Below are positions 18,253 to 26,629 of a DNA stretch of 64,000 bases, in pieces. The DNA is from Mucilaginibacter sp. PAMC 26640. Lineage in GTDB: Bacteria; Bacteroidota; Bacteroidia; Sphingobacteriales; Sphingobacteriaceae. The position numbers and the translations under genes were made by a program. The stretch covers positions 3,658,001 through 3,722,000 of the forward strand of contig CP014773.1 in the NCBI GenBank assembly GCA_001596135.1, written 5' to 3'. Below the pieces are notes generated by a model. That model was not told the origin of the DNA, searched no databases, and saw nothing but the letters and a program-made list of their open reading frames with translations. The first letter of the stretch is position 1; each line of letters starts with the position of its first letter.

Positions 18253-18349
18253 AAACTAAGGTTTAATAATTACGACCAGACGCTATTATTGCGATAGCAA
18301 ACTTAATATTTACTGTTAGGTTTGTGCTACCATTTTTAATTATTGTTGC

Positions 18350-18946
18350 ATGCTTAATGCCGAAGACATTAGCTTTTATCTCGCTATTTTTAAAGGGCTC
18401 GACTTTAAAGACATGTACGACCTGTTCAAGCTGGCCCAAACCCGTAAAATAGTTTCAGGCGGTGTTTATATCCCATTAGCGTCTGCTAATCAAAAGCTGG
18501 CCTATATCAAAACGGGATTGATCAGAGCCTATTTACTTAAACCAAATGGTGAAGAAATAACGGTACTGCTACGCTGGGAGAACCAGTTCATTGCATCGCA
18601 TGATACCATTATTCTTAACCAGCCCTCGCGTTTTACCTATCAGGCGCTGGAGGACACCGTAGTTTTGGAGATTGACTACAGTAAAGCCCAAACTATCTTA
18701 GATAATAATCCCAAGCTATCGGCAACGCGTAATCATTTTTTGCAGCGAATGCTGGCAGAATCAATGACACGGGTAGAATCATTCATCCTGTTTTCGCCGG
18801 AGGAGCGCTATTTGCAGCTGGTGAAGGAAAAACCCGATATCGTTAACCGGGTGCCGGATAAGTACATTGCAACCCTGCTGGGTATTACACCGGTATCTTT
18901 AAGCCGAATCCGCAAGCGGATTGCAACTGCAAAAAGCATAAAATAA
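18350..18946 (+). CDS. Crp/Fnr-family transcriptional regulator
   Basis: 198-aa regulator. The N-terminal cyclic-nucleotide-binding-like jelly roll (about 20-125, AYIKTGLIRAYLLKPNGEEITVLLRWENQFIASHD) is followed by a helical linker. The C-terminal helix-turn-helix (about 160-195) includes YIATLLGITPVSLSRIRKRI. The classical cAMP-contacting Arg-Ser phosphate-binding cassette (RxS) is not evident, which is usual in the Bacteroidota branch, so the ligand is unknown. It is divergent from 3-hydroxybutyryl-CoA dehydrogenase, and the region downstream holds repeated TGGAACA motifs. A TAGGTTTG element lies at 18317-18324. Confidence 0.9.
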   Translation: MLNAEDISFYLAIFKGLDFKDMYDLFKLAQTRKIVSGGVYIPLASANQKLAYIKTGLIRAYLLKPNGEEITVLLRWENQFIASHDTIILNQPSRFTYQALEDTVVLEIDYSKAQTILDNNPKLSATRNHFLQRMLAESMTRVESFILFSPEERYLQLVKEKPDIVNRVPDKYIATLLGITPVSLSRIRKRIATAKSIK

Positions 18947-18983
18947 ATGCTTTCAGCCTGAAATTTACGGTAATAAACGCACT

Positions 18984-19183
18984 GTGTTCCAATTGCGAAT
19001 GTGGAACACTAGTATTGTGTTACTTATTGTATATCAATGCATTGCAGCTTTTAGGTGGAACAAATTGGAACATCCCTGTTATTTAGGTAAGTTCTGTAAG
19101 TGATTAATCTATAGGTATTTATATAAAAATTGTGTATCTTAAATTATTGCCGTTAAACACCTTTTTTGGAACACTTTGGAACA
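18984..19183. repeat. Cluster of TGGAACA motifs in intergenic region
   Basis: The 422-bp gap 18947-19368 holds six copies of one word. GTGTTCCA (18984-18991) and TGGAACAC (19002-19009) form a perfect 8-bp inverted repeat with a 10-nt spacer. TGGAACA recurs in two direct pairs, 19056-19062 with 19066-19072 and 19167-19173 with 19177-19183, each pair exactly 10 nt apart, one helical turn. This looks like a binding site array for an unidentified regulator. No gene is seen in the gap. Confidence 0.5.
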
Positions 19184-19356
19184 CGGTGTAAATCTATTTA
19201 AGGACTAAGTGTTATGTATTCCAGGAGATAGCTTAGCGTTTAGTCTTGACGATGGGTTTGAGCCGGGTATTTCCTTCCCTAATCCTATCAGCGATTTATC
19301 TTCGCTGCCGGTTCGTTAATTAACTTTTGTTAATTTTTTTGGGGCAGAAGCCAGTG

Positions 19357-19364
19357 TATATTTG
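19357..19364 (+). promoter_or_regulatory. Candidate -7 promoter element, TATATTTG
   Basis: TAnnTTTG consensus ending 4 nt before the ATG at 19369. It supports the ATG over the in-frame upstream TTG at 19327, which lies outside the presumed transcript. Confidence 0.45.
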
Positions 19365-19368
19365 TATT

Positions 19369-20169
19369 ATGGAAAAAATAGCAGCAACTATCGCCGTTAT
19401 CTTTGGGATCACTATCGTGAGGTATTTTGTACTGGCAGGCGTCCCCTTTTTTATTTTCTATAAACTTTTAACAAACTGGTACAGCAGATCAAAAATTCAA
19501 AACCGCAATGCTGATCTGAAAGATTTTAAGCGCGAGATCTTCCAGTCTACACAAACAGCTGCGGTATTTGCGCTGATAGGTTACCTGGTAGCCTATTCGC
19601 CATTGAGGCAGTATACGCAATTGTATTCAAATATTAATGATTATTCCCTTTGGTGGATCCCCGTTAGTTTGTTGCTGAGCCTGGTACTGCATGATACCTA
19701 TTTTTACTGGATGCATCGCTTATTGCATCATAAAAAGTTATTTAAACTGGCACACGTAACGCATCACCAAAGTACTAATCCGTCGCCATTCGCTTCTTAT
19801 TCCTTCCATTTCATTGAAGCCTGGACGGAGGGTATCGTACTGGCGGTTATCGTCATGGTATTGCCAATGCATTCCATCGCTATTACCTCTTTCATTGTAG
19901 TTGGCTTTATCATCAATGTGTACGGGCATTTAGGCTACGAGATAGCGCCGAAGTGGTTACGCAACTCGTTCCTTTTCGAGATCGTTAATACATCGGTTCA
20001 CCATAACCTGCATCACAGTAAATTCAAAGGAAATTACGGGTTGTATTTCCGCATTTGGGACCGGGTGTTAAAGACCGAGCACCCCGATTATGTAAAAGAT
20101 TACGATAGGGTACAGCAAAACAGATTTGGAACGACAGTGGTTGCAGTGAAGAACGAATCTTTTTCGTAA
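19369..20169 (+). CDS. Fatty acid hydroxylase/sterol desaturase family membrane protein
   Basis: 266-aa integral membrane diiron oxygenase. Four to five hydrophobic segments frame the His clusters: HDTYFYWMHRLLHH and AHVTHHQSTN in the middle, and VHHNLHHSKFKGNYG near the C-terminus. This is the full eight-histidine set expected for iron binding. Related enzymes hydroxylate membrane lipids, sphingolipids or carotenoids, and the substrate cannot be read here. The 226-aa exported protein follows 9 bp after its stop and is probably cotranscribed. Direct TGGAACA repeats lie upstream. Confidence 0.9.
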   Translation: MEKIAATIAVIFGITIVRYFVLAGVPFFIFYKLLTNWYSRSKIQNRNADLKDFKREIFQSTQTAAVFALIGYLVAYSPLRQYTQLYSNINDYSLWWIPVSLLLSLVLHDTYFYWMHRLLHHKKLFKLAHVTHHQSTNPSPFASYSFHFIEAWTEGIVLAVIVMVLPMHSIAITSFIVVGFIINVYGHLGYEIAPKWLRNSFLFEIVNTSVHHNLHHSKFKGNYGLYFRIWDRVLKTEHPDYVKDYDRVQQNRFGTTVVAVKNESFS

Positions 20170-20178
20170 TTTGTGGGT

Positions 20179-20853
20179 ATGAAACTCCTGCTCCATATTT
20201 TCTTATCGGTTTGCAGTATTGCGGCGGTAAATACAGCGCGTGCACAATTTGTGCACGAAAAGGATTATAAGCCGGTGACGACTAAAGATTATACCGAAAT
20301 GGTCGGTTCGCCTTATTTATATGACGATTGGGTACCGGGAACGGTAAAATTGAGCAATGGCGTAAGCAGTAAAGATGAAATGTTGTTAAAATATGATCTT
20401 CTGAATGATGAGGTGTATTTTAAAGATAAAAGCGGTGAAACGATGGCCTTTGTAGTGCCGGTGCAGGAGTTTATTTTAAACCCTACCGTTATAGATGCCA
20501 CAGCTGCAAGCATTTACCGCAGCGGGTACAAGGGCGTAGAAGGAAGCAAACCAAGCGCATTTTATGAAGTACTGAGCGATGGGAAAGTACAATTGCTGAA
20601 AAAAGTAAGTAAAATTATATTCGAAAGCCAAAATATAGGGTCGGCCACTAAGACCAAAACCTTTATGGACAAGACCAAATATTACCTGGTGATCAATGGC
20701 GCTGTGCTTGCAATTAAAAATGATAAAAAATCCCTGCTGACTGCCCTGAGCGATAAGCAGGTAGCTTTAGCCGAATATTTAAAAACCAACAAGATAAATT
20801 TTAAGAACGATAACGAGCTGGGCAAGTTGGTTAACTATTACAATACTTTATAA
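20179..20853 (+). CDS. Exported protein of unknown function
   Basis: 224-aa protein starting at the ATG at 20179 (a GTG two codons earlier is possible). The signal peptide MKLLLHIFLSVCSIAAVNTARAQ has a clear cleavage site. The mature part is beta-rich and basic, with repeated segments of the form YDDWVPGTVKLSNG and YYLVINGAVLAIKNDKKSLL, the latter typical of the small exported Bacteroidota proteins that end in a conserved helix. It shares a transcript with the fatty acid hydroxylase and its 3' end overlaps the convergent bioD by 16 bp. The function is unknown. Confidence 0.75.
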   Translation: MKLLLHIFLSVCSIAAVNTARAQFVHEKDYKPVTTKDYTEMVGSPYLYDDWVPGTVKLSNGVSSKDEMLLKYDLLNDEVYFKDKSGETMAFVVPVQEFILNPTVIDATAASIYRSGYKGVEGSKPSAFYEVLSDGKVQLLKKVSKIIFESQNIGSATKTKTFMDKTKYYLVINGAVLAIKNDKKSLLTALSDKQVALAEYLKTNKINFKNDNELGKLVNYYNTL

Positions 20854-21461
20854 TTTATCAATGTTCCGGCCTCCGCTACAGCGTCTTTGTTTATGCTGAC
20901 AATTGCCGGGATTCTGCCCAAACAGGTAATGCCGGTATAGCTAAGGATATATTCTTCAGATGAGGCGTTCTCCTCACCATTAAATATAATCCCCTTTACA
21001 GCGATTCCCCGGTGTTTCAGTAGTTCGATAGAAAGCAGGGTGTGATTGATACTACCCAGGTAATTTTGTGATACCAATATTACTTCGGCAGCAAGTTGCG
21101 CAATCAGGTCGATTATTAAAAAATGATCATTTAATGGCACCATGAGGCCACCGGCACCTTCAATAATTAACGTATTATCGGTATCGGGCAGAGTTATTTT
21201 ATTTTCCTCAATAGTAATTCCATCCAGTTTTGCTGATTTATGAGGTGAGTAGGGCTGTGTCAGACGATAGGCCTCCGGGTGGAAAAAAGAAACCGGGTTG
21301 GAAACCAGTTCGCGTACCTTAAGCGAGTCTGAATCAGCCAAATCTCCCGACTGGATCGGTTTCCAGTAATCCGCCTTTAACTTCTCTACTATGATGGCAG
21401 CTATCAGCGTTTTGCCGATACCCGTTCCTATTCCTGTGATAAAAATTGGCTTATGCTGCAT
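20838..21461 (-). CDS. bioD: Dethiobiotin synthetase
   Basis: 207-aa ATP-dependent enzyme that closes the ureido ring of dethiobiotin from 7,8-diaminopelargonic acid and CO2. The P-loop GIGTGIGKT lies at residues 10-18, followed by the substrate-binding KPIQSGD and the EGAGGLMVPL motif. It starts 11 bp inside the end of bioF and is translated with it. Its 3' end overlaps the convergent exported-protein gene by 16 bp. Only two biotin genes lie here; bioA, bioB and the early pimeloyl genes must be elsewhere. Confidence 0.95.
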   Translation of the reverse strand: MQHKPIFITGIGTGIGKTLIAAIIVEKLKADYWKPIQSGDLADSDSLKVRELVSNPVSFFHPEAYRLTQPYSPHKSAKLDGITIEENKITLPDTDNTLIIEGAGGLMVPLNDHFLIIDLIAQLAAEVILVSQNYLGSINHTLLSIELLKHRGIAVKGIIFNGEENASSEEYILSYTGITCLGRIPAIVSINKDAVAEAGTLINYKVL

Positions 21462-22590
21462 TGATAATGGTGTTTATAGTTTGCGTCAATAATTCAATTT
21501 GCTCTGCGGTATTAAAACTATGCAGGCAAATACGGATGCGTTCGGCACCAAGCGCAACGGTTGGGCTCAGGATCGGCCTTACATCCAGCCCTGCTGTCTG
21601 GAGGCGGTCCGCAGCGGCTTTAGCTTTATCATTACTCTTAAATAAAATGCACTGTATGGCGCTATCGCTGGCTAATAAGTGGCGGTCAGGATGGAGGGTT
21701 ACACCAGTCTTAAACAGTTCAATATTTTGCCTCAGCCTGTTGACGGCAGCGCCACTGGAACCCAACAGTTGATAAGCCATTTTGATACTGGCTAACTGTT
21801 GAAAAGGGGCAGCTGTGGTATAGATAAACGAGCGCGCAAAGTTAATGAGGTACCGGCGCAACAGATGGCTGCCCAGGATAATGGCGCCATGGCAGCCAAG
21901 TGCTTTTCCAAAGGTAACTATCCGCGCAAAAATGCGATGCTGTAAACCCTGGTCTGCTACCAATCCTGTTGGGTATAAACCTACTGCGTGCGCTTCATCA
22001 ACAATTAAATGAGCACCATAATATTCGGTCAGCTTCAATATTGATAAAATAGGAGGCGTATCTCCGTCCATTGAATACACACTTTCTATCACTACATAGC
22101 AAATACCCTTTGCTTGTTTTAGTTTGCCCTCCAGGCTTTCCAAATTGTTATGCTTGAAGGTATATCTATTGGCGTGGCTCAACCTGGCACCATCAATGAT
22201 CGAGGCATGGATCAGTGCGTCATGTATAATGGTATCGCCTTTTTGCGGTAGCGCAGAAAACAGCCCCACGTTGGCATCGTAACCGGAGTTGAAGATAAGT
22301 CCGGCTTCACTGTCATGATAATTTGCCAGTGTTTGCTCCAGCAGTTCGGCATAAGTGGAGTTACCGGAAAGCAAACGCGAGCCAGTGGCACCGATCAATT
22401 CTGCCGGGTGCCTGCTCAGCTCTTCTGAAATACTGTTCTTTAATTCATCAGACCGGGCAAAACCGAGATAATCATTAGAACAAAAATCTATCAGCGAATT
22501 GCCGGGCCTCAGCTGCCGGTAGGTACCTGCCAGCCGGCGTTCGTTAAGTTTGTTTTGTATATATAAATCCGCTGCACCCAAAGCCTTCAA
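21451..22590 (-). CDS. bioF: 8-amino-7-oxononanoate synthase
   Basis: 379-aa PLP enzyme of the alpha-oxoamine synthase family, joining pimeloyl thioester and alanine in biotin synthesis. The signatures are FCSNDYLGFARS, GATGSRLLSGN, the PLP-phosphate and ring contacts in VDEAHAVG (Asp198), and the Schiff-base Lys229 in VTFGKALGCHGA. The only plausible start is TTG at 22590, because an in-frame stop lies at the distal side of the upstream terminator and no ATG lies between. A terminator for the upstream gene ends about 16 nt before this start. bioD overlaps its 3' end by 11 bp. Confidence 0.93.
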   Translation of the reverse strand: MKALGAADLYIQNKLNERRLAGTYRQLRPGNSLIDFCSNDYLGFARSDELKNSISEELSRHPAELIGATGSRLLSGNSTYAELLEQTLANYHDSEAGLIFNSGYDANVGLFSALPQKGDTIIHDALIHASIIDGARLSHANRYTFKHNNLESLEGKLKQAKGICYVVIESVYSMDGDTPPILSILKLTEYYGAHLIVDEAHAVGLYPTGLVADQGLQHRIFARIVTFGKALGCHGAIILGSHLLRRYLINFARSFIYTTAAPFQQLASIKMAYQLLGSSGAAVNRLRQNIELFKTGVTLHPDRHLLASDSAIQCILFKSNDKAKAAADRLQTAGLDVRPILSPTVALGAERIRICLHSFNTAEQIELLTQTINTIINAA

Positions 22591-22605
22591 AATTTCTGCT
22601 AAAAT

Positions 22606-22629
22606 AAAAAAAGCGGCTCATCGCCGCTT
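22606..22629 (-). terminator. Rho-independent terminator of the Spy-like gene
   Basis: On the minus strand AAGCGGC-GATGA-GCCGCTT followed by a T-run; a 7-bp GC-rich stem directly after the Spy-like stop codon. It lies just upstream of bioF, so bioF expression depends either on read-through or on a promoter inside the upstream gene. Confidence 0.8.
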
Positions 22630-22650
22630 CATTTATTATCCCCGAAGGAA

Positions 22651-23016
22651 TTATTTCTGTGGTGGAGCGCCGCCGCCACCGCCATTTTGCATGCGGGCAC
22701 GTCTTTCGTCCATCATTTTTTGCCATGCAGCAGCTTGTTCAGCTGTTAATATAGCCTTTATCTTGTCGTTAGAAGCCTGCATTAAAGGGCGCATAGCAGA
22801 ACGATCTGCACCGGCGGTACGTAAGCTATCCATAGATTTGGTTTGGCCTTCGTAAATTGCGGTTATTTTAGTTACCTGGTCATCGGTAAGCTTTAAACTT
22901 TCTTTAAGAGCCTTCACCCGGTCGGCAGCGCTCATTCTCATACCACCACCTTGTGCATGGCTTACTGCTGTAATTCCAACAAGGAAACAACAGATCAACA
23001 TAAGTTTTTTCATCAT
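22651..23016 (-). CDS. Spy/CpxP-like periplasmic protein
   Basis: 121-aa exported protein. The signal peptide (about 1-21) is cleaved after SHA. The mature chain is helical and has two LTxxQ-like motifs, LKLTDDQVTKI and ILTAEQAAAWQ, of the Spy/CpxP chaperone family. A Gly/Pro-rich C-terminal tail follows. Spy-type proteins hold unfolded envelope proteins. The gene is the first of a minus-strand run with bioF-bioD but has its own terminator. The motif match is clear, but the family match is weaker than for true Spy. Confidence 0.75.
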   Translation of the reverse strand: MMKKLMLICCFLVGITAVSHAQGGGMRMSAADRVKALKESLKLTDDQVTKITAIYEGQTKSMDSLRTAGADRSAMRPLMQASNDKIKAILTAEQAAAWQKMMDERRARMQNGGGGGAPPQK

Positions 23017-23424
23017 TCTTTTGTTTAGTTTTTAATTGATGTTTTGATAAAGATAACATGCAATGGTTTAACAACGCGACTGTAACTTAAATGTTGCTAT
23101 AGGAGGGAGTGCCCTGCGTTTACAAAATGATTAAAGTTTTTTAAAAAGATAGGGCAATCAGGATGATAAGGTAGTTGAATATCAGCATAATATCTTTTCC
23201 GTATCGGTATAAGAAACTTTTAGCTCAATAAACAGATGTATAGACGGTAACGCGATAATTTTTGTATAAATTCAAATAATAACTTTTTTATAAATTAAAA
23301 AAGCCAAATTTGCAGGTGTTTTCCGGTCAGCAGTTACTTCCTTCTATTCTGTTCCTCTTTTTCTCATTTTCAAGGGAGTGATTTTATAATTTCTTGTACA
23401 CACATCTTTATCTATACTTAGTGC
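23017..23424. other. Intergenic region between Spy-like gene and PAS kinase
   Basis: 408 bp, AT-rich, with divergent genes at both ends. I see no open frame, no RNA structure and no strong operator. It should hold both promoters. Confidence 0.4.
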
Positions 23425-25272
23425 ATGAGCGTTCCGAACGAATACACATTTAGAACTATTGTTGAAAATTCTCCGTATCCGGTTTACCTGTGCATGGGCG
23501 AAAATATGACGATTAAGGTGGCCAATGCTGCAACGCTTAAAGCCTGGGGGAAAGCTGCTGACGTGATCGGGCTCCCTTTGATAGAAGCCTTGCCGGAACT
23601 TGCCTCTCAGCCGTTTTTACAACTTAAGAGGTCCGTTTATGAAACCGGGGTACCCTACCATGCAGTCGACCAGCGGGCCGATCTGGAAATCCGGGGGCAA
23701 CTCAAATCTTTTTATTTCAATTTTTCTTATCAGCCTTACAAAGATGAGGAAGGCAATACTGTGGGCGTATTTTGTTATGCTACTGATGTAACCGAATTGG
23801 TTTTGGCCCGGAATGGGTTGGACGAAGGCAAGCGCATTTTATATAACCTGATTATGCAGGCACCTGTTGGTATATGTACTTTAAAAGGGTCGCCTTTAAA
23901 AGCCGAAACGGTAAATGATGCCTTTTTAGCCCTGGCCGGAAAGAACCGAAGCGATTTTGAAAAGAAGCCCTTTTGGGAAGTGATGCAGGAGGCTGCCGAA
24001 TTTTATCAACCAATTGCCGATGAGGTAATGAGTAGCGGCATTGCCTACCAGGCAAAGACCCGCCAGGTTACAATCGTAAAAAATGGCAGGGAAGAGCAAA
24101 GAATCATTGACTTTGTATATGAGCCGATCAGAAATGATTTTGGATTGATTGACGGATTGATGATGATTGGGATAGATTTAACGGAGATGTTAGAGGCGGA
24201 GGAGAAAAGCGCGAAATTGGCTGCCATTGTAGACTCCACCGGTGACGCTATCATCAGTAAAACTTTAAAAGGTGTAATTACGAGCTGGAATAAAGCGGCT
24301 GAAAAAATGTTTGGTTATACATCCGGTGAAATGATCGGCCAGTCTGTTTTACACCTCATCCCAACAGACAGGGTAGATGAGGAGACAGCGATTTTACAGC
24401 GACTGCATCGGGGCGAACAGGTGGATCATTTTGATACAAAAAGAATTACAAAAAGCGGGGATCTGGTGGATGTTTCGCTTACAATTTCGCCAATAAGGGA
24501 CAAAAGCGGGCAAATTATCGGTATCTCAAAAATTGCAAGAAACATTACCGAAAAGAAACAAGAAGAACAGCGTAAAAACGATTTCATTACGATTGCCAGC
24601 CACGAGTTAAAAACACCACTCACATCGGTAAAAACTAATGTGCAAATGTTGTTAATGAAAGCAAAACAAACGAATGACGAGTTCACACTTAATTTTTTGG
24701 GGAGAGCAGATAAACAGATCGTTAAAATGACCACGCTGATCCAGAACTTTTTAGATAATGCGCAAATTTTAAACGGACACTTCGTTTTAAATAAACAGCA
24801 ATTTGATGTCTATTCTTTTTTGGAGGAAGTAATTGTGGAAGCCCGGCTTTTTTATCCGTTCAACAAATTTATCCTCCAGGCTAAGGAGGCAATTACTGTG
24901 GTGGCCGACAAAAGCAAAATAGCACAGGTACTTGAAAACCTGATCAGCAATGCTGTTAAATATTCAGAAAAAGACAGCACCATTATTATTGCCTGTGAAA
25001 ACATCGGCAACCATGTAAAAATATCGGTAATTGATGAAGGTATAGGCATTGGCCGCTTAGACCAGGAAAGGTTATTTGAACGTTTCTACAGAGTGAACAA
25101 CGATAGAATCAAGCATGTATCAGGTTTTGGCATCGGTTTATTTTTGGTGGCGGAAATATTGCAATATCATCAAGCCAAAATCAAGTTACATAGCACAGAG
25201 AATGTAGGTTCTACCTTTTACTTTGAATTGCCATTAATAGAACCGATACCTGCTGTAAGTCCCTTACAATAA
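23425..25272 (+). CDS. Multi-PAS sensor histidine kinase
   Basis: 615-aa cytoplasmic kinase without membrane segments. Three PAS domains are recognisable: residues about 5-125 (first), 130-250 (second, APVGICTLKGSPLKAETVNDAF) and 260-375 (third, AIISKTLKGVITSWNKAAEKMFGY, with the PAC stretch GQIIGISKIARNITEKKQ). The HisKA phosphoacceptor is His393 in ASHELKTPLTSVK. The ATPase domain has NAVKYSEKDSTI, DEGIGIGR and FGIGLFLV. The PAS set suggests sensing of redox, light or ligands inside the cell. No response regulator adjoins it. Confidence 0.93.
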   Translation: MSVPNEYTFRTIVENSPYPVYLCMGENMTIKVANAATLKAWGKAADVIGLPLIEALPELASQPFLQLKRSVYETGVPYHAVDQRADLEIRGQLKSFYFNFSYQPYKDEEGNTVGVFCYATDVTELVLARNGLDEGKRILYNLIMQAPVGICTLKGSPLKAETVNDAFLALAGKNRSDFEKKPFWEVMQEAAEFYQPIADEVMSSGIAYQAKTRQVTIVKNGREEQRIIDFVYEPIRNDFGLIDGLMMIGIDLTEMLEAEEKSAKLAAIVDSTGDAIISKTLKGVITSWNKAAEKMFGYTSGEMIGQSVLHLIPTDRVDEETAILQRLHRGEQVDHFDTKRITKSGDLVDVSLTISPIRDKSGQIIGISKIARNITEKKQEEQRKNDFITIASHELKTPLTSVKTNVQMLLMKAKQTNDEFTLNFLGRADKQIVKMTTLIQNFLDNAQILNGHFVLNKQQFDVYSFLEEVIVEARLFYPFNKFILQAKEAITVVADKSKIAQVLENLISNAVKYSEKDSTIIIACENIGNHVKISVIDEGIGIGRLDQERLFERFYRVNNDRIKHVSGFGIGLFLVAEILQYHQAKIKLHSTENVGSTFYFELPLIEPIPAVSPLQ

Positions 25273-25322
25273 TAATTTGGCCTATATCAATCAGTCGATG
25301 AACTGGTTCTTTTATAATATAG

Positions 25323-25364
25323 TACGCTTAAGTTATGGTTGCAAATTACCATAACTTAAGCGTA
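25323..25364. terminator. Long perfect hairpin between convergent genes
   Basis: 17-bp perfect inverted repeat (TACGCTTAAGTTATGGT and its complement) with an 8-nt loop, between the PAS kinase and the convergent XRE repressor. There is no T-run. It probably acts as a bidirectional terminator or protects both transcripts. Confidence 0.6.
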
Positions 25365-25408
25365 TCCCTTTCTTAGTCACAAAGCCGCCTTTGGTGTTCT
25401 TTGCTACC

Positions 25409-26182
25409 TTAGTTGTTTCCCTTTAAACCTGCTATAGAGCGCTGCATATGGGCCATCATGCTGGTGAGGCTTTCCATGGTTGGCTCAGGCGTTGGCAAAG
25501 GCATATGGGTAGAAATATAGGCCTTTGCTTTCCAGATCTCTAAAACATCTTCGCCTGCAATATCATAAGGCTCGTAAACCGGGTTATCTGATATCAGCTT
25601 TAGCTTTTTATTCTCCTTAAATTTATTACCCGTACGCTTGTAAACAATACCGTCATTTTTAGAGATGATCACATAGGTTTCGCCGGCTTTTACTTCCGCC
25701 CAATTTTCCTGGTATTCACCTATAATAATCGTTCCCGACTGCAGGGGCAGCATAGAGTCACCTTTAATCTCGAACCCGCGGAAGGTGCCTTGTTTAAACA
25801 TGGGTAGATAAAGCTTTGGCAACGCGGCCACATATTCGGTATCGGCATAGCCATTTAAATAGCCTGCGCTGGCCTTCATGGGCACTAATTCAATATTCTC
25901 ATTATCTTCCCTATCTACAGAAATACTAAGCACCCGCAGGTTGGCCGGATTGCCTTTTGGCTTTGGTGCCCATTTCTCATCAATCGTTTCATTTATAAAA
26001 TCATCGATAGATACATCAAAAAACACTGCTAAATTTTTTAGTAACTCGTATTTTGGTTCTGCCCGCTCTTCTTCATAAGCGCCTACGAGTGAGCGTTTTA
26101 TACCTACCTGATCTGCAAATTGTTGCTGTGTTAACCCTTTCTTTTTGCGAAGAAACTTAATATTTTGAGAAATATTTGCCAT
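25409..26182 (-). CDS. XRE-family repressor with LexA-like S24 peptidase domain
   Basis: 257 aa from the ATG at 26182 (an in-frame ATG at 26224 adds 14 residues, but the helix-turn-helix starts at the later one). HTH_3 occupies about residues 6-62 (LRKKKGLTQQQFADQVGIKRSLVGAYEEE). A linker leads to a C-terminal S24 domain with Ser143 in GDSM and Lys182 in VYKR. An Ala106-Gly107 pair lies at the LexA-like spacing (37 and 39 residues). It could be cleaved in response to a RecA or other stress signal, as LexA and phage repressors are. It is divergent from the GIY-YIG gene and probably regulates itself. Confidence 0.9.
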   Translation of the reverse strand: MANISQNIKFLRKKKGLTQQQFADQVGIKRSLVGAYEEERAEPKYELLKNLAVFFDVSIDDFINETIDEKWAPKPKGNPANLRVLSISVDREDNENIELVPMKASAGYLNGYADTEYVAALPKLYLPMFKQGTFRGFEIKGDSMLPLQSGTIIIGEYQENWAEVKAGETYVIISKNDGIVYKRTGNKFKENKKLKLISDNPVYEPYDIAGEDVLEIWKAKAYISTHMPLPTPEPTMESLTSMMAHMQRSIAGLKGNN

Positions 26183-26192
26183 AAAATTTGGA

Positions 26193-26237
26193 ATTGCTAA
26201 ATTTATTAGTAATTTTATGCTCATAAAGTTAGTAATT
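26193..26237. promoter_or_regulatory. Candidate operator between XRE repressor and GIY-YIG gene
   Basis: ATTGCTAA-ATTTA-TTAGTAAT (26193-26213) is a near-perfect inverted repeat (7 of 8 pairs), and TTAGTAATT repeats at 26229-26237, 23 bp from its first copy. The 84-bp divergent intergenic region suits binding by the repressor it lies next to. Confidence 0.5.
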
Positions 26238-26266
26238 ATTTTTTAACCGCCAAATTTTTTTATCAA

Positions 26267-26629
26267 ATGAAGAGGTTCGTTTATATCATCACCGACAGGA
26301 ACAGAAAAAATCTACACGTGGGAATGTGCACAGATCTGCTGAAAACGCTGAAGTTTTACGGCGAGATGCCCACTTTGTTTTTTGATAGCGCGCAGCAGTT
26401 AAACAGGTTGGTTTACTTTGAAGAGATCAATACCGAAGAGCAGGCAATGGAGCGCTTTAAATTTGTAAGCACCTTTACCAGGCCGCAAAAAGAAAAGATG
26501 ATCAGGCAGGTGAACCCGGATTGGGTTGACCTTACGGTTGGGTTAAACTTTGAAAGCGGGGTAAAAGTAAGGCCCTCCATTTACGGAAGGCCTTCTATAC
26601 AACCGGCACGCAGGGCGGTTACTTTTTAA
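26267..26629 (+). CDS. GIY-YIG family protein, degenerate motif
   Basis: 120-aa protein beginning MKRFVYIITDRNRKNLHVGM. The GIY-YIG first strand is YIITDRNRKNLHVGM, where the canonical GIY and YIG are altered to VYI and HVG. The catalytic Arg is perhaps in TDLLKTLKFY, and a Glu follows in YFEEINTEEQAMERFKF. These features match the compact GIY-YIG proteins of Bacteroidota; nuclease activity is uncertain. The gene is divergent from the LexA-like repressor and its stop overlaps the end of msrB (convergent, 11 bp). The C-terminal basic tail may bind nucleic acid. Confidence 0.7.
   Translation: MKRFVYIITDRNRKNLHVGMCTDLLKTLKFYGEMPTLFFDSAQQLNRLVYFEEINTEEQAMERFKFVSTFTRPQKEKMIRQVNPDWVDLTVGLNFESGVKVRPSIYGRPSIQPARRAVTF

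Noticed and set aside
18350..18946. Crp/Fnr protein as receptor for cAMP from the cyclase at 40964
   Set aside because: The cAMP-binding Arg-x-Ser cassette is not evident, and the genes are 22 kb apart, so the link is not supported.
22544..22726. 60-codon open frame over the terminator and the end of the Spy-like gene
   Set aside because: It overlaps the terminator and the bioF start in another frame and has no motif.
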